The notes under the pieces: generated by a model | Told to the model about the DNA's origin: nothing | The model's database searches: none | The model's input: the letters and a program-made list of their open reading frames with translations, nothing else | Assembly: GCA_029783825.1 (NCBI GenBank) | Contig: JAREIK010002672.1 | Location: forward strand, 520,260-584,259 | Length of the DNA: 64,000 nt | Origin: Sapria himalayana | Taxonomy: Eukaryota; Streptophyta; Magnoliopsida; Malpighiales; Rafflesiaceae | Direction of reading: 5' to 3' | Position numbers and translations under genes: made by a program | In this document: piece after piece, positions 47,912-59,347 of the stretch | Layout of the letters: every line of letters starts with the position of its first letter | How positions within the stretch are numbered: the first letter of the stretch is position 1

Positions 47912-49028
47912 AAAACTTTATTTATTAATTATAACCCTCTCTTTTGGCGGAGGAATACTATTTTTACAACATACTTGCTTGCTACACATAACCCTTTACA
48001 CCCTTTTCACCTACACTAAGCATTAATTATTGTAAATATAATAAAGTAAACGTGGACAAATATTTGCTCATTCTAATCCATCTAGAGAATAATTTTTCGT
48101 TTCTATTGGGATTTTCTGCATTGTTGCTGCCTGCACTTTGTTGCTAGTTGAGAGATGAGTCTTTATCCTTCATTCACTTTCTTCAAACTAGCTTCCTTTC
48201 CCTTCATGCCAGGCCTTTAATTCTGTCCTGTCACTTTGTTGAGCTTCAAGAGCTGAAACTTTAGCTTTATGTTTTGCAGGGAAGGTTCTATTAAACGTGG
48301 TGCTATCTCCTGAAATCTTCCACGGGCACCCATGTAATTGAACATCCTCTAACTATCACCTGCATACATGCCACAAACACAAAGAGAATTCCAGCCTCCA
48401 ACTTTCTGCTAGATCTCGTTCTCATTGTTCTGGCTCCTTCGAACCAAGCATCCATTTCTACTGTCAGTATAGTAGCTTTTGTGGACTTCATCCATGCCTA
48501 CACCATTTGTTGCTCCCAATTGTGGACAGCAGCCTTCTATAGTGTACACAACCTAGCCTACTTTTGTGGACTTCTAAATTACATTAAAATAATACAGACA
48601 CCGCAGTAACTTATAACACAAACCACACCTAAACTTTATCCATTTAACATGTCCACATCAGAACAAAGTTCATACAGACTTGGATTTTATAATGCTGGAG
48701 ATACATGCACTTGTGAGCATGTTGGTTCCTCCTATTTTAGATATCCTTGCTGCTAAGAAAAATGCAAAAGAAAAGAAGGAAAACAGAACAACCGAAACTG
48801 CAGGTATACAGGCCATTCTTACTCTCTACAGTGTGATTCCAAACCTGCAGTGAGAACTAGAATTTTTGTGGGGGTATCCAGAGTGTTGCCACATTTTTAT
48901 TATTAATTTATACATAATCTTCCTTCAGGACCAAAAAGAATTGAGTGAATCTGGAACCAGCCCTGTGATGATATAAGAACAAAAGAACTAGAAAATTCAC
49001 AACAATGACGAAATCTTGTAATATCCTC

Positions 49029-50605
49029 TCAATCTTTTTCGATTATTCGTATGTATGGGAATTCTTTTTTATCTAGTTTTATAATACCTTTAAATCTCTC
49101 TGGAAGAGTGTCTTCTTCATATAAATGGGATTCATTAAGTTTTCTTTCTTTTGCTAATTTATCTGCTAAGGCATTTGCTTCCCTATATATGTGCGTGGGT
49201 GATGCATTTAAGGATATCATTAATTTGTTAATTTTCTCTAACTCCTCTTCAAATTTCCACGTGTTGCTTTTGTTATTCACTAAGTCTACCAATATTTTAG
49301 AATCTATTTGTATATCTATATTTTTTAGCTCTTAAAAGTAGCATATTCTGAGTCCATCCCTTAATGCTAATATTTCTGCGTGGAGGGCAGATGACGCATT
49401 ATTGGGACCTGAGTAGTCAAGTATTAAGTGACCACAAGAGTCCCTTAAGAAACCTCCTCCACCAGCTAGGCTTATGTTCCTGTCGAAGTTACCATCGGTG
49501 TTTAGGGCTAATCTCCCTTTTTATAGTTTTTTCCATTTAACTCCTATAACTTTTAGTGGTTTGATTTTAGATACCATAAGATTCCAAAATTTTAGAGTAT
49601 GAGTATCTAGAAGAGGGCTTTGAGCTGCAAGTGGGGAGGATTCCGAGGCAATTTTTATTTCAATCTTTATTGCTTTCCATATGTCTTCAGGGTCCATTCT
49701 GTGCCCTTCATATCTGCTATTATTCCTAGCTTTCCATATACACCAGATAGCAATGTGAGGTATGTTATTTTTAAGCCATTTCTGTGAGCCGTGCTAAAAA
49801 TGTGCATTACTCCATTTAATTAGTCTATTTCTAAGAGGAATACTTGCATGTTTTAATCCCATTTCAGACTCTAGTCTTCCCCAGATTTCCATGGATATAT
49901 TACCTTGGGAAAACAGATGATCAAACGATTCTAGTTTTTGCAAATAGCATTCACATCTCGAGGCAAGTTGTATGCCTTTTGTTTTTATGTTTTCATCTAT
50001 AGGAATGATATTTGAGACAACTTTCCATGTTTTCATTTTTATTTTTTTACTATTATCATTATCCCATATCCATTTAAATAAAGGTTGCATTTCCTTCCTA
50101 CTTCTTACTTTTTCTTTAATGGTTTTAAGTGAGAATATTCCGTCTGCACTCAAAGTCCATTTCCAACCATTTCTAGTGAGTTTAAAATGTTTTTCCACTA
50201 ATTCCCTTTGATTGAGCATTTGAATCCATATTTGAGATGCTTGTTCTTATTTCTATTCCTATTTATATCATCCTCTATACAATATTTAGCTCTCATAAAT
50301 TCAGACCATAAGTTATTTTTTTCGTTGAGCATCCACCATCTTTTGCACGCCCATGCTTTAGCTAGATCGTTTAAATCAGTAAAGCCGAGGCCTGTTTCCT
50401 GCAAGATGTAGCAAAGATCTTTCCATTTTTTCCAATGTACCTTTCTTTTGCCACTTTTTGATCCCCATAAAAAATGGGCCAATTCCTTCTCTATTCTTTT
50501 TTTATCCGATACTGGAAGGTGAGTAATCATCAGATTCTGCATGACTATGCTTTGTAACACATGAGTGATCAGAGCAATTCTACCACTCATGGAAAGTATG
50601 TCCAC
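49029..50605 (-). pseudogene. ORF2 of LINE H: connection, zf-RVT and RNase H, frameshifted
   Basis: Pieces: 50605-50198 (GRIALITHVLQSIVMQNLMI, KSGKRKVHWKKWKDLCYILQ, LAKAWACKRWWML), 50219-49794 (NGWKWTLSADGIFSLKTIKE, KTWKVVSNIIPIDENIKTKG, ASRCECYLQKLESFDHLFSQ; the zf-RVT block), and the RNase H, whose first half (near 49350-49510) has stops and whose second half is open at 49292-49029 (MVDLVNNKSN, HIYREANALADKLAKE, LPERFKGIIKLDKKEFPYIR). The zf-RVT piece is the best preserved in the window. Confidence 0.87.
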
Positions 50606-50749
50606 TTTCTAGCCAGCAATTTTTTTTTAATTTTTTTAAGTAGGAAATCTAGGTATATTGATTTTAGTTTTCCTTCGTATATAGGGCATCCAAGATATTG
50701 AAGTGCACCTTTTATGTGTGTGAAACCTGTTATTTTGTAGATTATATGG

Positions 50750-51732
50750 CCTAAACTTATTGGCGCTTTTTTGGCAATCATGAATTGGCACTTTTTGTTA
50801 TTAATTTTCTGTCTCGTTTCTTATTCAAAGACTTTTAACAACTCCAAGAGGTTATGTAGGGATCTGGAGCTTCCATTTGTAAAAATAATCACATCATCAG
50901 CATAAGCCAAACATCCCACTAAAGAAGTATTAGAAGGCTAACTAAACCGAACTATACTTCCTGAGATAATTTTATTTTTGACATTAACAATGAGGAGCTC
51001 TAGGTAGATATTAAAGAGTGAGAGAGAAAGCGAATCACCCTGCCTTAATCCTCTCATTGGCTTGATATCTTTCCCTAGTTCTCCATTGACAAGAATTTTA
51101 ATCCAAGGACTATATATGCATCTATAAATCAAGTCAGTCAAGGTTTCAGAAAAACTCATCTTTCTCATGACAAAACATAGAATTTTCCATTCAATTATAT
51201 CAAAAGCTTTTGAAAGATCTAGTTTTAGCAATACATTCTGACCTCTAGATTTGGATCCTATTTCTCTGATCATTTCTTTAGCTAAACAAATATTTTCCAT
51301 TAATAATCTATTTTTCATAAAACCTAATTGTTCTTTAGAAATGATTTTTGGCAAAACTACATCTAATCTATTTTGAAGTAGCTTGGTCAAGATTTTATAA
51401 ATGGAGTTACACAGGCTGATAGGTCTAAAGTCTTTAGCTTTTTGGGGATTTTCCATTTTAGGAATAAGAACCAAGTACGAGCCACTCCATTTCTTGCCTA
51501 TTTCTGTGCCACAGAATATCCAATGTATAGCCCCTAGGAGGTCATTTTTTATGATTGACCAACAATTTTGATAGAACTCATTGTTCCACCCATCAGGACC
51601 CGGGGCACTGTTTTTGCCCATGCTAAAAATAATAAACTTAAGTTCTTCTTCATCCGGGAATTTGTTAAGTGTATCATTTTCTTCATTGGTAATTTTGTGA
51701 TCTATCTTATTTAGGAGATAATCTCCATTCAA
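50750..51732 (-). pseudogene. ORF2 of LINE H: reverse transcriptase, one frame break before YADD
   Basis: 51732-50938 is open over 264 residues and covers FSMGKNSAPGPDGWNNEFYQ, VLIPKMENPQKAKDFRPISL, LKLDLSKAFDIIEWKIL (motif A) and RGLRQGDSLSLSLFNIYLEL (motif B; family PLSP is SLSL). A stop follows, then LVGCLAYADDVIIF (YADD codons 50893-50904) and NKKCQFMIAKKAP. The catalytic acids are present, but the protein is cut in two and motif B is altered. Confidence 0.88.
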
Positions 51733-51849
51733 ATTTATAATTCCTCTAAATTGGGTTTCAATATATTCGTCAAGGTGGTTTTTAATTTCTAGGTTAGTGT
51801 CTACCCATTTGTTTAGGTTATTTTTTATACCTTTTATTCTTTGTTTTTG

Positions 51850-52942
51850 AGTCTTGATTTTGGTTGTTTTCTGGAAAAACTTCGTATTTTTATCTCCTTC
51901 TTTAATCCATTTTATTTTAGCTTTTTATTTCTAGAATACTTCCTCCATTAGCAATTTTAATTTTAGTTCAGCATGTGATTTATTTAGTTCCTTTCTACTA
52001 TCTGAATTTTGAAGTGTTTCATATTCTAACTCTTTTTTTTCAACTTTCTTTTCTGCTTCTATAATATTACTATTAATATTGCCAAAGGAGTCTCTATTCC
52101 ATATTATTAAGCAATTTTTAAGCCTTTCTAATTTATTATTCCAGATTTGAACAGGGTTACCTGTTATTTCTTGTATCCATGAATTTTTAACTGTATTGAT
52201 GAAAGCATGATGTAAGGACCATGCATTCTGAAATTTAAATGACTTATTCTTGATTTTATTTTTTTCTACGGATATTAATAGTGGGTTGTGGTCAGAACAT
52301 GTTCTATTTAAATGTCTGATGGCTGTGGAGCCATAAGCTTCCAGCCATTTGACATTATGTAGAATTCTATCTAATCTTGCCCATATGGTGCCTTTAACTT
52401 TCCAGTTATTGCACCTAGTGTATTGGGGGCATGAAAAGCTAGCTTCCATCAAACTAGCCTCTGATATCGTATCATTAAAGTGAGCGATAGCTTTTTTATT
52501 GGGGGGGGTTGCCCCCTTTTTTCTCGCTAACCATTCTTATAATATTGAAATCTCCTCCTATTTTCTATGGTTTATTTATTTTAGTAGTTTTAAGAATATC
52601 ATTCCAAAGCTCATTTCTGCCTTCTTTAGTATATTTGGCATAGACCATTGAGATGATCTCCTCTTGGGTATTATCTAAAGAAAAGTTAATAATTTGGTTC
52701 GTATCTTCTAATATAATTATATTAAATAAGCTTTTCCAGAAAATCCAGATTTTGTTATTTTTATTAGAAAAAGAATAATCGAACCCTAATAGCTTTTTGT
52801 AGTATTCTAGTTTATCCTTATTTACAATGGGTTTGGCAAGTATAATAATTGGAGTTTTATATAATTGAATCAATTTTTTAACTCTTTTTATTGAAGAGGG
52901 GTTTGCAATACCCCTCACATTCCAGTAGAAAAATCTAAACAT
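51850..52942 (-). pseudogene. ORF2 of LINE H: AP-like endonuclease with Glu-to-Lys change
   Basis: ORF2 starts with ATG at 52942: MFRFFYWNVRGIANPSSIKR, an intact N-terminal endonuclease motif. The next catalytic block reads ILAKPIVNKD: the Glu present in copy B (LAEP) is Lys here (codon at 52832-52834). The open frame ends at 52565. GDFN follows in another frame, then 52452-51931 has YTRCNNWKVKGTIWARLDRI and CSDHNPLLISVEKN (catalytic His) and the coiled, charged linker. The Glu coordinates the metal in this family, so cleavage would be lost. Confidence 0.87.
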
Positions 52943-54277
52943 TAGAAGTGGATTTAGCCCGAACTCTTATATTGCATTTTGATTCATATGTTTTATCAAA
53001 GTATTTTTTCTTGTTTCTAGATTTTTTAATCAAACTAAAGCCTCCTGATTTTTCATTTTTCCATTTCGTGCATAGCTGTAATGCCATGAGTTTTATTTCC
53101 TCCATGGCCCAATCTCTATCCCCCATTATATTTGTTAAATTTTTAATTTCTAAATCATCTTTGGTGGCTTTTATAAAATCAGATTCTTCCTCATTTTTAT
53201 TTAGAATGGAATCACTTCTAACCTCTAAATTCTTATCTGAGTTATTACCTAACTCCTCTACCCATTTCCTTTTCCCTACACTCTTTTTTCTTGATTCGAA
53301 TCTACCTCTCATAAACCTTTTATTTATTTCGGCTATTTTTAAGATTAGTTCATGGTTTTTAGCATTTTCCTCTCAGTTATTTGTTTTTCTAGCCCCTTCG
53401 GACTCTTCTTTCCTAGTGGGGATGTATTCCACTATTTTTATTCCTGTAACAACTCCATTACAGTTCTGTTCACTATGTTGGGGGGGTTTAATTTTATATT
53501 CTTTCCTCTCATTTCTTGTTTCTGTTCTAGGGTCATTCCACTATTCGTCTTCTGTAAATTTTTTAACCAAGCAATGTTCACATGAATGCCCCAGTTTATT
53601 ACAGTAGGAGCAGTAGCTTGGGAGGTTTTCTGGAATCAATTCTTGCCAGAAACCATCCCCGTTTTTATTGCCAATCTATATACGATGAGGGATGTGCTGC
53701 AGTAGGTTCACTTCTATGCAGAGCCGAGCTACACTTGGTCGAGATAACATGGCAGTGGCACCATCAAGGAGAAGAGGGGTGCCAACTGCACTAGCAATAT
53801 GATAGAGGGAGAGCTTATCAAAGAAGTGAATAGGCAGCATAGAGAGGAGAAACCGACCCGGGTGTAATGGCGACTCCTGTTTGGTTGTGAAGGAAGACGT
53901 CCATCTGAAGGCTCTCATAGGATAGCCCGAGATATACCATACTGCCTTCAGCCATACACTATGGAAGTCCTCCTCGGTGGATAGTTGAATGAGAATATGT
54001 TTAGCATCCAAAATGCCAGTTTTTGACCGACCTTTAAGCTCTAGTGATGCAAAGAAAGCCCTGATATCTTCAATACGAAGTCGCCCATGGGAAACTTTTC
54101 CCACTACCGTGTATTTGTGAGCTTCAGCAAGCATGGTGATATCGGAGGGGGAGAACTCTATCGAGGGTTTTCCGTTTTTTTTCCCATGAATTTCCGAAAA
54201 ATCAGAATAGTGAGGCGCGGTCCTTTTAATTTGATGAGAAATGACTTCTTATCACTTAATAGATCAAATTGCTCCAT
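52935..54277 (-). pseudogene. ORF1 of LINE H: DUF4283-like and intact CCHC knuckle
   Basis: ATG at 54277 (MEQFDLLSDKKSFLIKLKGP); one base is missing before SEIHGKKNGKPSIEFSPSDI. 54134-53676 is open: RIEDIRAFFASLELK, AKHILIQLSTEEDFHSVWLK, YISGYPMRAFRWTSSF and LSRPSVARLCIEVNLLQHIP (DUF4283-like). The knuckle near 53590-53640 is complete: CSYCNKLGHSCEHC, C-X2-C-X4-H-X4-C. The acidic C-terminal part (53312-52935) ends at TAG and overlaps the ORF2 ATG by 8 nt (ATGTTTAG, 52935-52942). Confidence 0.87.
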
Positions 54278-54388
54278 TTTAGCATGAAATCGGCTTCTTC
54301 TTCAATGAGAATTGTTGTTTCTCTCTCTCTAAAAAACTTGTTTTTCTCTCTAGAACTTGAGAGCAAAACTTGAAAGCAAAACTTTCCT

Positions 54389-54836
54389 CTTTTTATTCTT
54401 CTTATTCATATTTTTTCTTTTTATTCTACTTATTTTTATTATTCTTTTTATTATTCTTATTCTTTTTATTGTTTTTATTCTTCTTAAAATACTTATTCTT
54501 CTAATTATTCCTAGTCTTTATATTCATATAATTATTCTAAGTCTTCTAATTCTTCTTTTATTCTTCTTCTTATTCTGTGTATACTTCTTATTTTTCTTAT
54601 TCTTGTTTTGTATTCTTTTCATTCTTATTATTCTACTTATTCTTCCTATAATTCTTATTCTTCTAATCTTTGTTATTTTTTTTATTCTTATTAATCTCAT
54701 TAATCTTCTTATTCTTCTTATTTTTTTATTCTTCTTATTCTCTTTATTCTTCGTATTCTTCTTATTCTTGTTATTATTATTATTCTTCATATTCTTCTTA
54801 TTCCTTCTTATTCTGCTTCTTCTATTTCTTCTATTT
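54389..54836. repeat. Microsatellite tail of LINE I
   Basis: About 450 bp, more degenerate TTATTC-type repeat. Ends with TATTTTGGAAA before the core of copy I, the same GGAAA junction as copy C. Confidence 0.9.
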
Positions 54837-55732
54837 TGGAAATTTTTTTATTATTATTAGCCCACTCTTTTGGCAGATGAATACCATTATTTACAAACTA
54901 AAACTACCCTTAACCCTCTTACACCCTTCCTAGTCCTTAACATACAAAATAAAATTAGATTTTTGCACTACTTTTACATGCCTTTACAATTACATCATTT
55001 ATTTACTTTATTTATATTAGTTTTGACTTTAATTTTGTTTCCAGATTTTCCCTTCCATATCATGCCTCCTCTAGCCTTGATATACATTTGTAATGCCTCC
55101 TTTGCTAGTGGATCCCGAAGCTTGATTTCCCTTCTTTCAAACCCTCTACCAAGCTTGTATTAACCATGAGCTTCATTCCCAGCCTTTCTTTGTTGCAGCC
55201 CATGCTAATTGTCCTTGGCCCATATTTGCTATGCTTCTTGACCAGATCGAGCCCTGCTTTCCCATCTTACACATATCCTTCCTTGTATCCTTCCTCATAT
55301 CCTTTCGTCTGCTCTGCTTCCTTCTTAATTTTTCCTTGCTCTGAAATCAAGACATGTGAACGAAAACAAGCAACCAAGTAACCTATACTAACTATCCCTG
55401 CTAACCCTACCGAACCAATTTCTCACTATCCTTTACAATTCTTACAGACATCTGACACAGTCATGACATTTTAATGTAAACAGACTTCCAGCCAAAACTA
55501 ACATAGACTTCAAAACCGACTCTTTACTCCAACAATTTTACACCCATGCATCACCATCCTGCCTTCCATCATCTACTTCTCTTTGCTTTTCCAAGATCCC
55601 TCGTTGCCATTCCTTTCTTCTTGAAAATTTGCTACCTTCCTATAAATACCAGCTAAACTGTTTCTAATCAAAAAACAAAAAAACTTCAAACAAACACAAA
55701 ATAAACATAACATAAATCATTAGCATAACTTG

Positions 55733-56240
55733 TTCACCCCTTAGGACCAGGGTAATTTATAATGCTTCTGCTTTGAACTGCAACTTATACATCTATGCTC
55801 TGCTCAAATCATTGAGATTTATTGCTAAATTTAACTTAATGCTCATATGTGATCTGCTCAAATCCTGTAATAAATTGCACATTAGGACAGTAATAACCAA
55901 AATATATTCACCTTTTAGGACTGGGGTAATTCTTGTGTGCCTATGGCCTCCTCAAGTTCTGTTAACATCTACAATAATACAACAACAAACAATAACAGAA
56001 AAATATAGCTACTAAAACCTACTATACAGACAACATCAATTTAGTCACCCCTCAGGACTAGGGTGACTCATACTTATGTTCAAATGTGTACTGCTCTAGA
56101 TAGAAAATCTACTAACTTACTTTCTCTTTCTATTATCCCCCCCTCAGGGCTAGAAAGATTAATAAGTTTAATAAGTTGACATTTAGTCTCCCCTCAGGAC
56201 TAGGAAGGCTAAATTGTCTCCCCGCAGAACCAAAGAGTCG
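55733..56240 (-). other. Cluster of conserved-loop hairpins in the 3' UTR of LINE I
   Basis: Related blocks at about 55733-55753 (CACCCCTTAGGACCAGGGTA), 55909-55930, 56043-56068, 56140-56157 and 56182-56213, plus a weak one at 56216-56235. The best is 56043-56068: AGTCACCC, loop CTCAGGACTA, GGGTGACT, an 8-bp perfect stem with a 10-nt loop. The one at 56182 uses TTTAGTCTCC against GGAAGGCTAAA: a different stem with the same loop. Confidence 0.65.
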
Positions 56241-56319
56241 TACTTTCTATGATTTAGCCTTCGCGTGCATTTTACAAATAAGTTTGATGCAAATTAAACC
56301 CCTTTTCTCTCTACTTCTT

Positions 56320-57370
56320 TTAATCTTTATCCTTTTGAATTATAATATACGGGAATCCTATTTTATCTAATCTTATCAAACCTTTAAATTTTTTCGGGAT
56401 GTTCTCACCTTCGAATTCCTGTGACCCTTTTCTCATACCTTATTCTGCTAATTTATCTGCCAACACATTAACCTTTCTTTAAATATGCTTTATTTCTCCT
56501 TTTAATTCTATTAATAGTTTTTTAATGTTACTAATATCTTCTTCAAATCTCCATAAATCTATTTTGCTTTCCACTAAATCCACTAATATCTTCGAGTCTA
56601 CCTGCACTTGAATCTTTAGAAAATTATTTTCTTTACATGTTTGCAAGCCCTTATGTAAAGATATAACATCTGAATGCAAGGCTAAATAGGCTATATACCT
56701 TGATGTAAAAGCTTTCAATACTTTCCCTTCATTATTTCTTATTGACCCTCCTCCACCTGCCGCTGCCATTTCTCGCTGAAAACTCTCATCCATATTAAGC
56801 ACTAAACCACCTTGTGGGGGTTTATTCTAGCTTATTATATTTATAGTTTCCATTCTTCTTACGTTTATTACATGACCCCATGCCTTTTTTCTACTATGAT
56901 CAATTCCAATATTTTTTAGTTTTATTGGATTATAGGCTAAGATAAATGAGCTTTCTTTTTTAACTTCCTCTAATATTTATTTAACATTAATCCTAATATT
57001 TTTGAACCTACTTCTATTTTTAGTTTTCCATATGCACCAAACCACGATATGCAGAATATAATTTCTTATCCAGTTTAAAATTTTATTTTTTGTTTGTTTT
57101 TTCAACCAATTAATGAATTTGTCCCTTAATTTTCTTGTGTTTCTTTCAATATCTGCCTCAAGTTCTAATATGTTCCATAATTTTCTAGCTATCTTCACTG
57201 TTGAGAATAAGTGATCTGTATTTTCTAGCTCATGTAGACAGCATTCACATCTAGATGCTAGTTTTATTCGTTTCCACTGAATGTTCTCATCTACCGGTAT
57301 CACATTTGAAAGCAATTTCCACATAAAAATATTTATTTTTTGTGGCACCTTTTTTGCCAATACCCCTTTA
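56320..57370 (-). pseudogene. ORF2 remnant of LINE I: zf-RVT and RNase H
   Basis: 57360-56977 (127 residues): KVPQKINIFMWKLLSNVIPV, ASRCECCLHELENTDHLFST and WCIWKTKNRSRFKNIR, a clear zf-RVT segment. 56802-56479: LNMDESFQREMAAAGGGGSI (first acid kept as Asp), LHSDVISLHKGL (Glu replaced by Asp) and QVDSKILVDLVESK. The last RNase H block and the tail IPKKFKGLIRLDKIGFPYI follow, with stops, to 56320. Confidence 0.85.
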
Positions 57371-57385
57371 AATTTAGTCTTGTTC

Positions 57386-57894
57386 TTCTTCTTCTTCTTC
57401 TGCTTCTTCTTTTCTTCTTCTTCTTCTTTTTCTGCTTCTTCTTTTTTTCTTCTTCTTCTTCTTCTTCTTCTGCTTGTTCTTCTTCCTCTTCTTTTTCATC
57501 CTCTTCTTTTTCATCCTCGTCTTCTTCTGCTTCTACTACTACAACAACTACTTCTTCTTCTTGTACTTCTGGTTTTTCTTTTTGTTCTTCTTCTTCTTCT
57601 TCTTCTTCTTCTTTTTCGTCTTCTTCTGATTCTACTTCTTATTCTTCTCCTTCTTCTGCTGCTACTACTCCTACTTCTTCTTCTTCTGATTCTTCTTCTT
57701 CTAATGTTCTTCTTATGCTTCTTCTTCTGCTTTTTATACTTCTTCTTATTCTTCTTCTTCTACTTCGGCTTTTTCTACTTCTTCTTAATCTTCTTCACCT
57801 CCTCCTTCTTCTTATACTACTTCTCTTTCTTCTTCTGCTGCTGCTGCTTCTTTTTCTTCTTCTTCTTCTTCTTCTGCTTCTTCTTCTTTTTTTT

Positions 57895-57929
<35 letters not shown>

Positions 57930-58062
57930 TCTTCTTATCATTCTTCTTCTTCTTATTCTTCTTCTTCATTTTCATCATCTTCTTCTATGTTTCTTCTTTT
58001 TCTACATCTTCTTCTTCTTTATCTTCTTCTTCTTCTTCTTCTTCTTCTTCTTCTTTTTATAA
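57386..58062. repeat. (TTC)n-rich tail of LINE J
   Basis: Trinucleotide-based repeat (TTC with TGC, TAC, ATC and TTTTTC variants), including (TAC)n at 57896-57925. This differs from the TTATTCTTC arrays to the left. Ends with TTTTTATAAAG at copy J's core. Long Leu/Ser/Phe frames here are not genes. Confidence 0.92.
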
Positions 58063-58965
58063 AGTTTGTTTTATTATTAATAACCCTCTCTTTTGGCAGA
58101 GGAATACCATTTTTACATCCTACATCTACCCGTAGCCCTCTTGCACCCATCTTAACCTTAAACATAGTAGCTAACATATTGGATTTTAAGAACTTTCTCA
58201 AATAAGCATTTTCATTTTATAAATTAAACTAGAGTAGGCTGGAGGCTTTGCTTCGGCCCATCTTTCATTTGCTTTCATGTGTTGTTCGGCCGTTTCCTAT
58301 GCTCCGCATCTGTCCTCGTATCTTCACCGTGTCTGCTGTTATTCACACCATTCCCGAATTTTTATCAACCATCATCCTTCTTCATTTATATGCTCCAGTG
58401 CATTTATACGCTTTATACGCTTCATTTGTTGTTCGGCCGTGTCTGTTGTTCACCGTCATCCTTCTGTTTATACGCTTTATACGCTTCAAATTATAAAATA
58501 AGCATAGTAGTCATCCTTCTTCACCGTGTCTGTTGTTCGGCCGTCATCCTTCTTTATTTCTACACTTTTCACGAGCTGCCACAAGACCTAGGACTTTCTG
58601 CATGGCTCAACCAATAACAGTTGTATAACAGATAACTCAACCAATAAACCAGATTATTGCATAGCTCTGTCTATATCACCTTTTAAACCAGATTATAACA
58701 TATAAATAAATCACCTCCGAGCTCGTATAAACTGCATGAATGTTGATCACCCACAGGGCCAGGTGATCAGTCGAAAATCAACAGCAGTCCAATAAGCCAG
58801 TGATAAACAACTTATGATTGTATGATCTTATCAAGAGCAATATATATAAACCGCATTTTTTAATCCACAAGGTTAACATCTTAATCCTGCAAATATATAA
58901 ATCCGAGGGACCATCAACAGTATAAAATAACAACCGCATAGCTTAACATCTTAATCCGCAACAAT
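58063..58965 (-). mobile_element. LINE copy J, 3' end with atypical, repeat-containing 3' UTR
   Basis: Terminal core at 58084-58103. The following 0.85 kb has no ORF2. It contains three copies of TGTTGTTCGGCCGT (58280-58293, 58427-58440, 58531-58544) with TTATACGCTTTATACGCTTC between. A hairpin is at 58744-58769. Its GC content is higher than in the other 3' UTRs. It could be an LINE 3' end with a foreign UTR or a non-autonomous partner using the same core. Confidence 0.7.
58744..58769 (-). other. 3' UTR hairpin of LINE J
   Basis: TGATCACC (58744-58751), loop CACAGGGCCA, GGTGATCA (58762-58769): a perfect 8-bp stem and 10-nt loop, as in copy I, but with a different stem sequence. Confidence 0.6.
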
Positions 58966-59347
58966 GAATTCTTCTTATTCTTCTTCTTTTTTCTTCTTCT
59001 TCTTTTTTCTTCTTCTTCTTATTTCACTTCTTATTTTTCTTCTTCTTATATTTCTTCTTCTTCTCCTTCTTCTTCTCCTCCTTCATTATCATCATCATCA
59101 TCTTCTCCTTCATCATCCTCATCATCATCTTCTTCTACTTCTACTTTTTTTTATTCTTCTACTTCTTCTTCTTCATTGTCTACTTCTTTTTCTACGCTTC
59201 TTCTTCTTCTACTTCTTCTTATTCACAATCTTCTTCTTTTTCTTCTTCTTCTTCAGCATTATCATCATCTTCTTTTTCAGCATCATCATCATCATCATCT
59301 TCTTATTCTTCTTCTTTTTCATCATCATCATCATCATCTTCTTTTTT
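58966..59347. repeat. (TTC)n/(ATC)n tail of LINE K
   Basis: TTC units mixed with ATC runs (59088-59130, 59264-59340), ending with TTTTTTTAAAGG at copy K's core. Confidence 0.92.

Larger units (their letters stand above)
47912..54388 (-). mobile_element. LINE copy H, near full length, sister of copy B
   Basis: Terminal core 47935-47954; 3' UTR to 49028; ORF2 49029-52942; ORF1 52935-54277; 5' leader to about 54388 with TTTTGCTTTC/TTTTGCTCTC repeats as in copy B. It retains several features that B has lost: the intact CCHC knuckle and the ORF1/ORF2 overlap. Many frameshifts remain. Flanked by arrays on both sides. Confidence 0.93.
54837..57385 (-). mobile_element. LINE copy I, 5'-truncated in zf-RVT
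   Basis: Terminal core at 54861-54880 (CCCACTC variant). A long 3' UTR (about 1.4 kb, to 56319) contains several copies of the CCCTCAGGACTAGGG-type hairpin. ORF2 remnant 56320-57370. The 5' truncation meets a TTC-type array. Confidence 0.9.

Noticed and set aside
52948..53607. Plus-strand open frame of 219 codons, and similar ones at 8759-9163 and 37013-37291
   Set aside because: They are shadows on the reverse strand of LINE ORF1/ORF2 coding sequence.
54357..54860. Coding region of 167 codons at the junction of copy H and the array
   Set aside because: Its first codons are the 5' leader of LINE H read on the wrong strand, and the rest is microsatellite.
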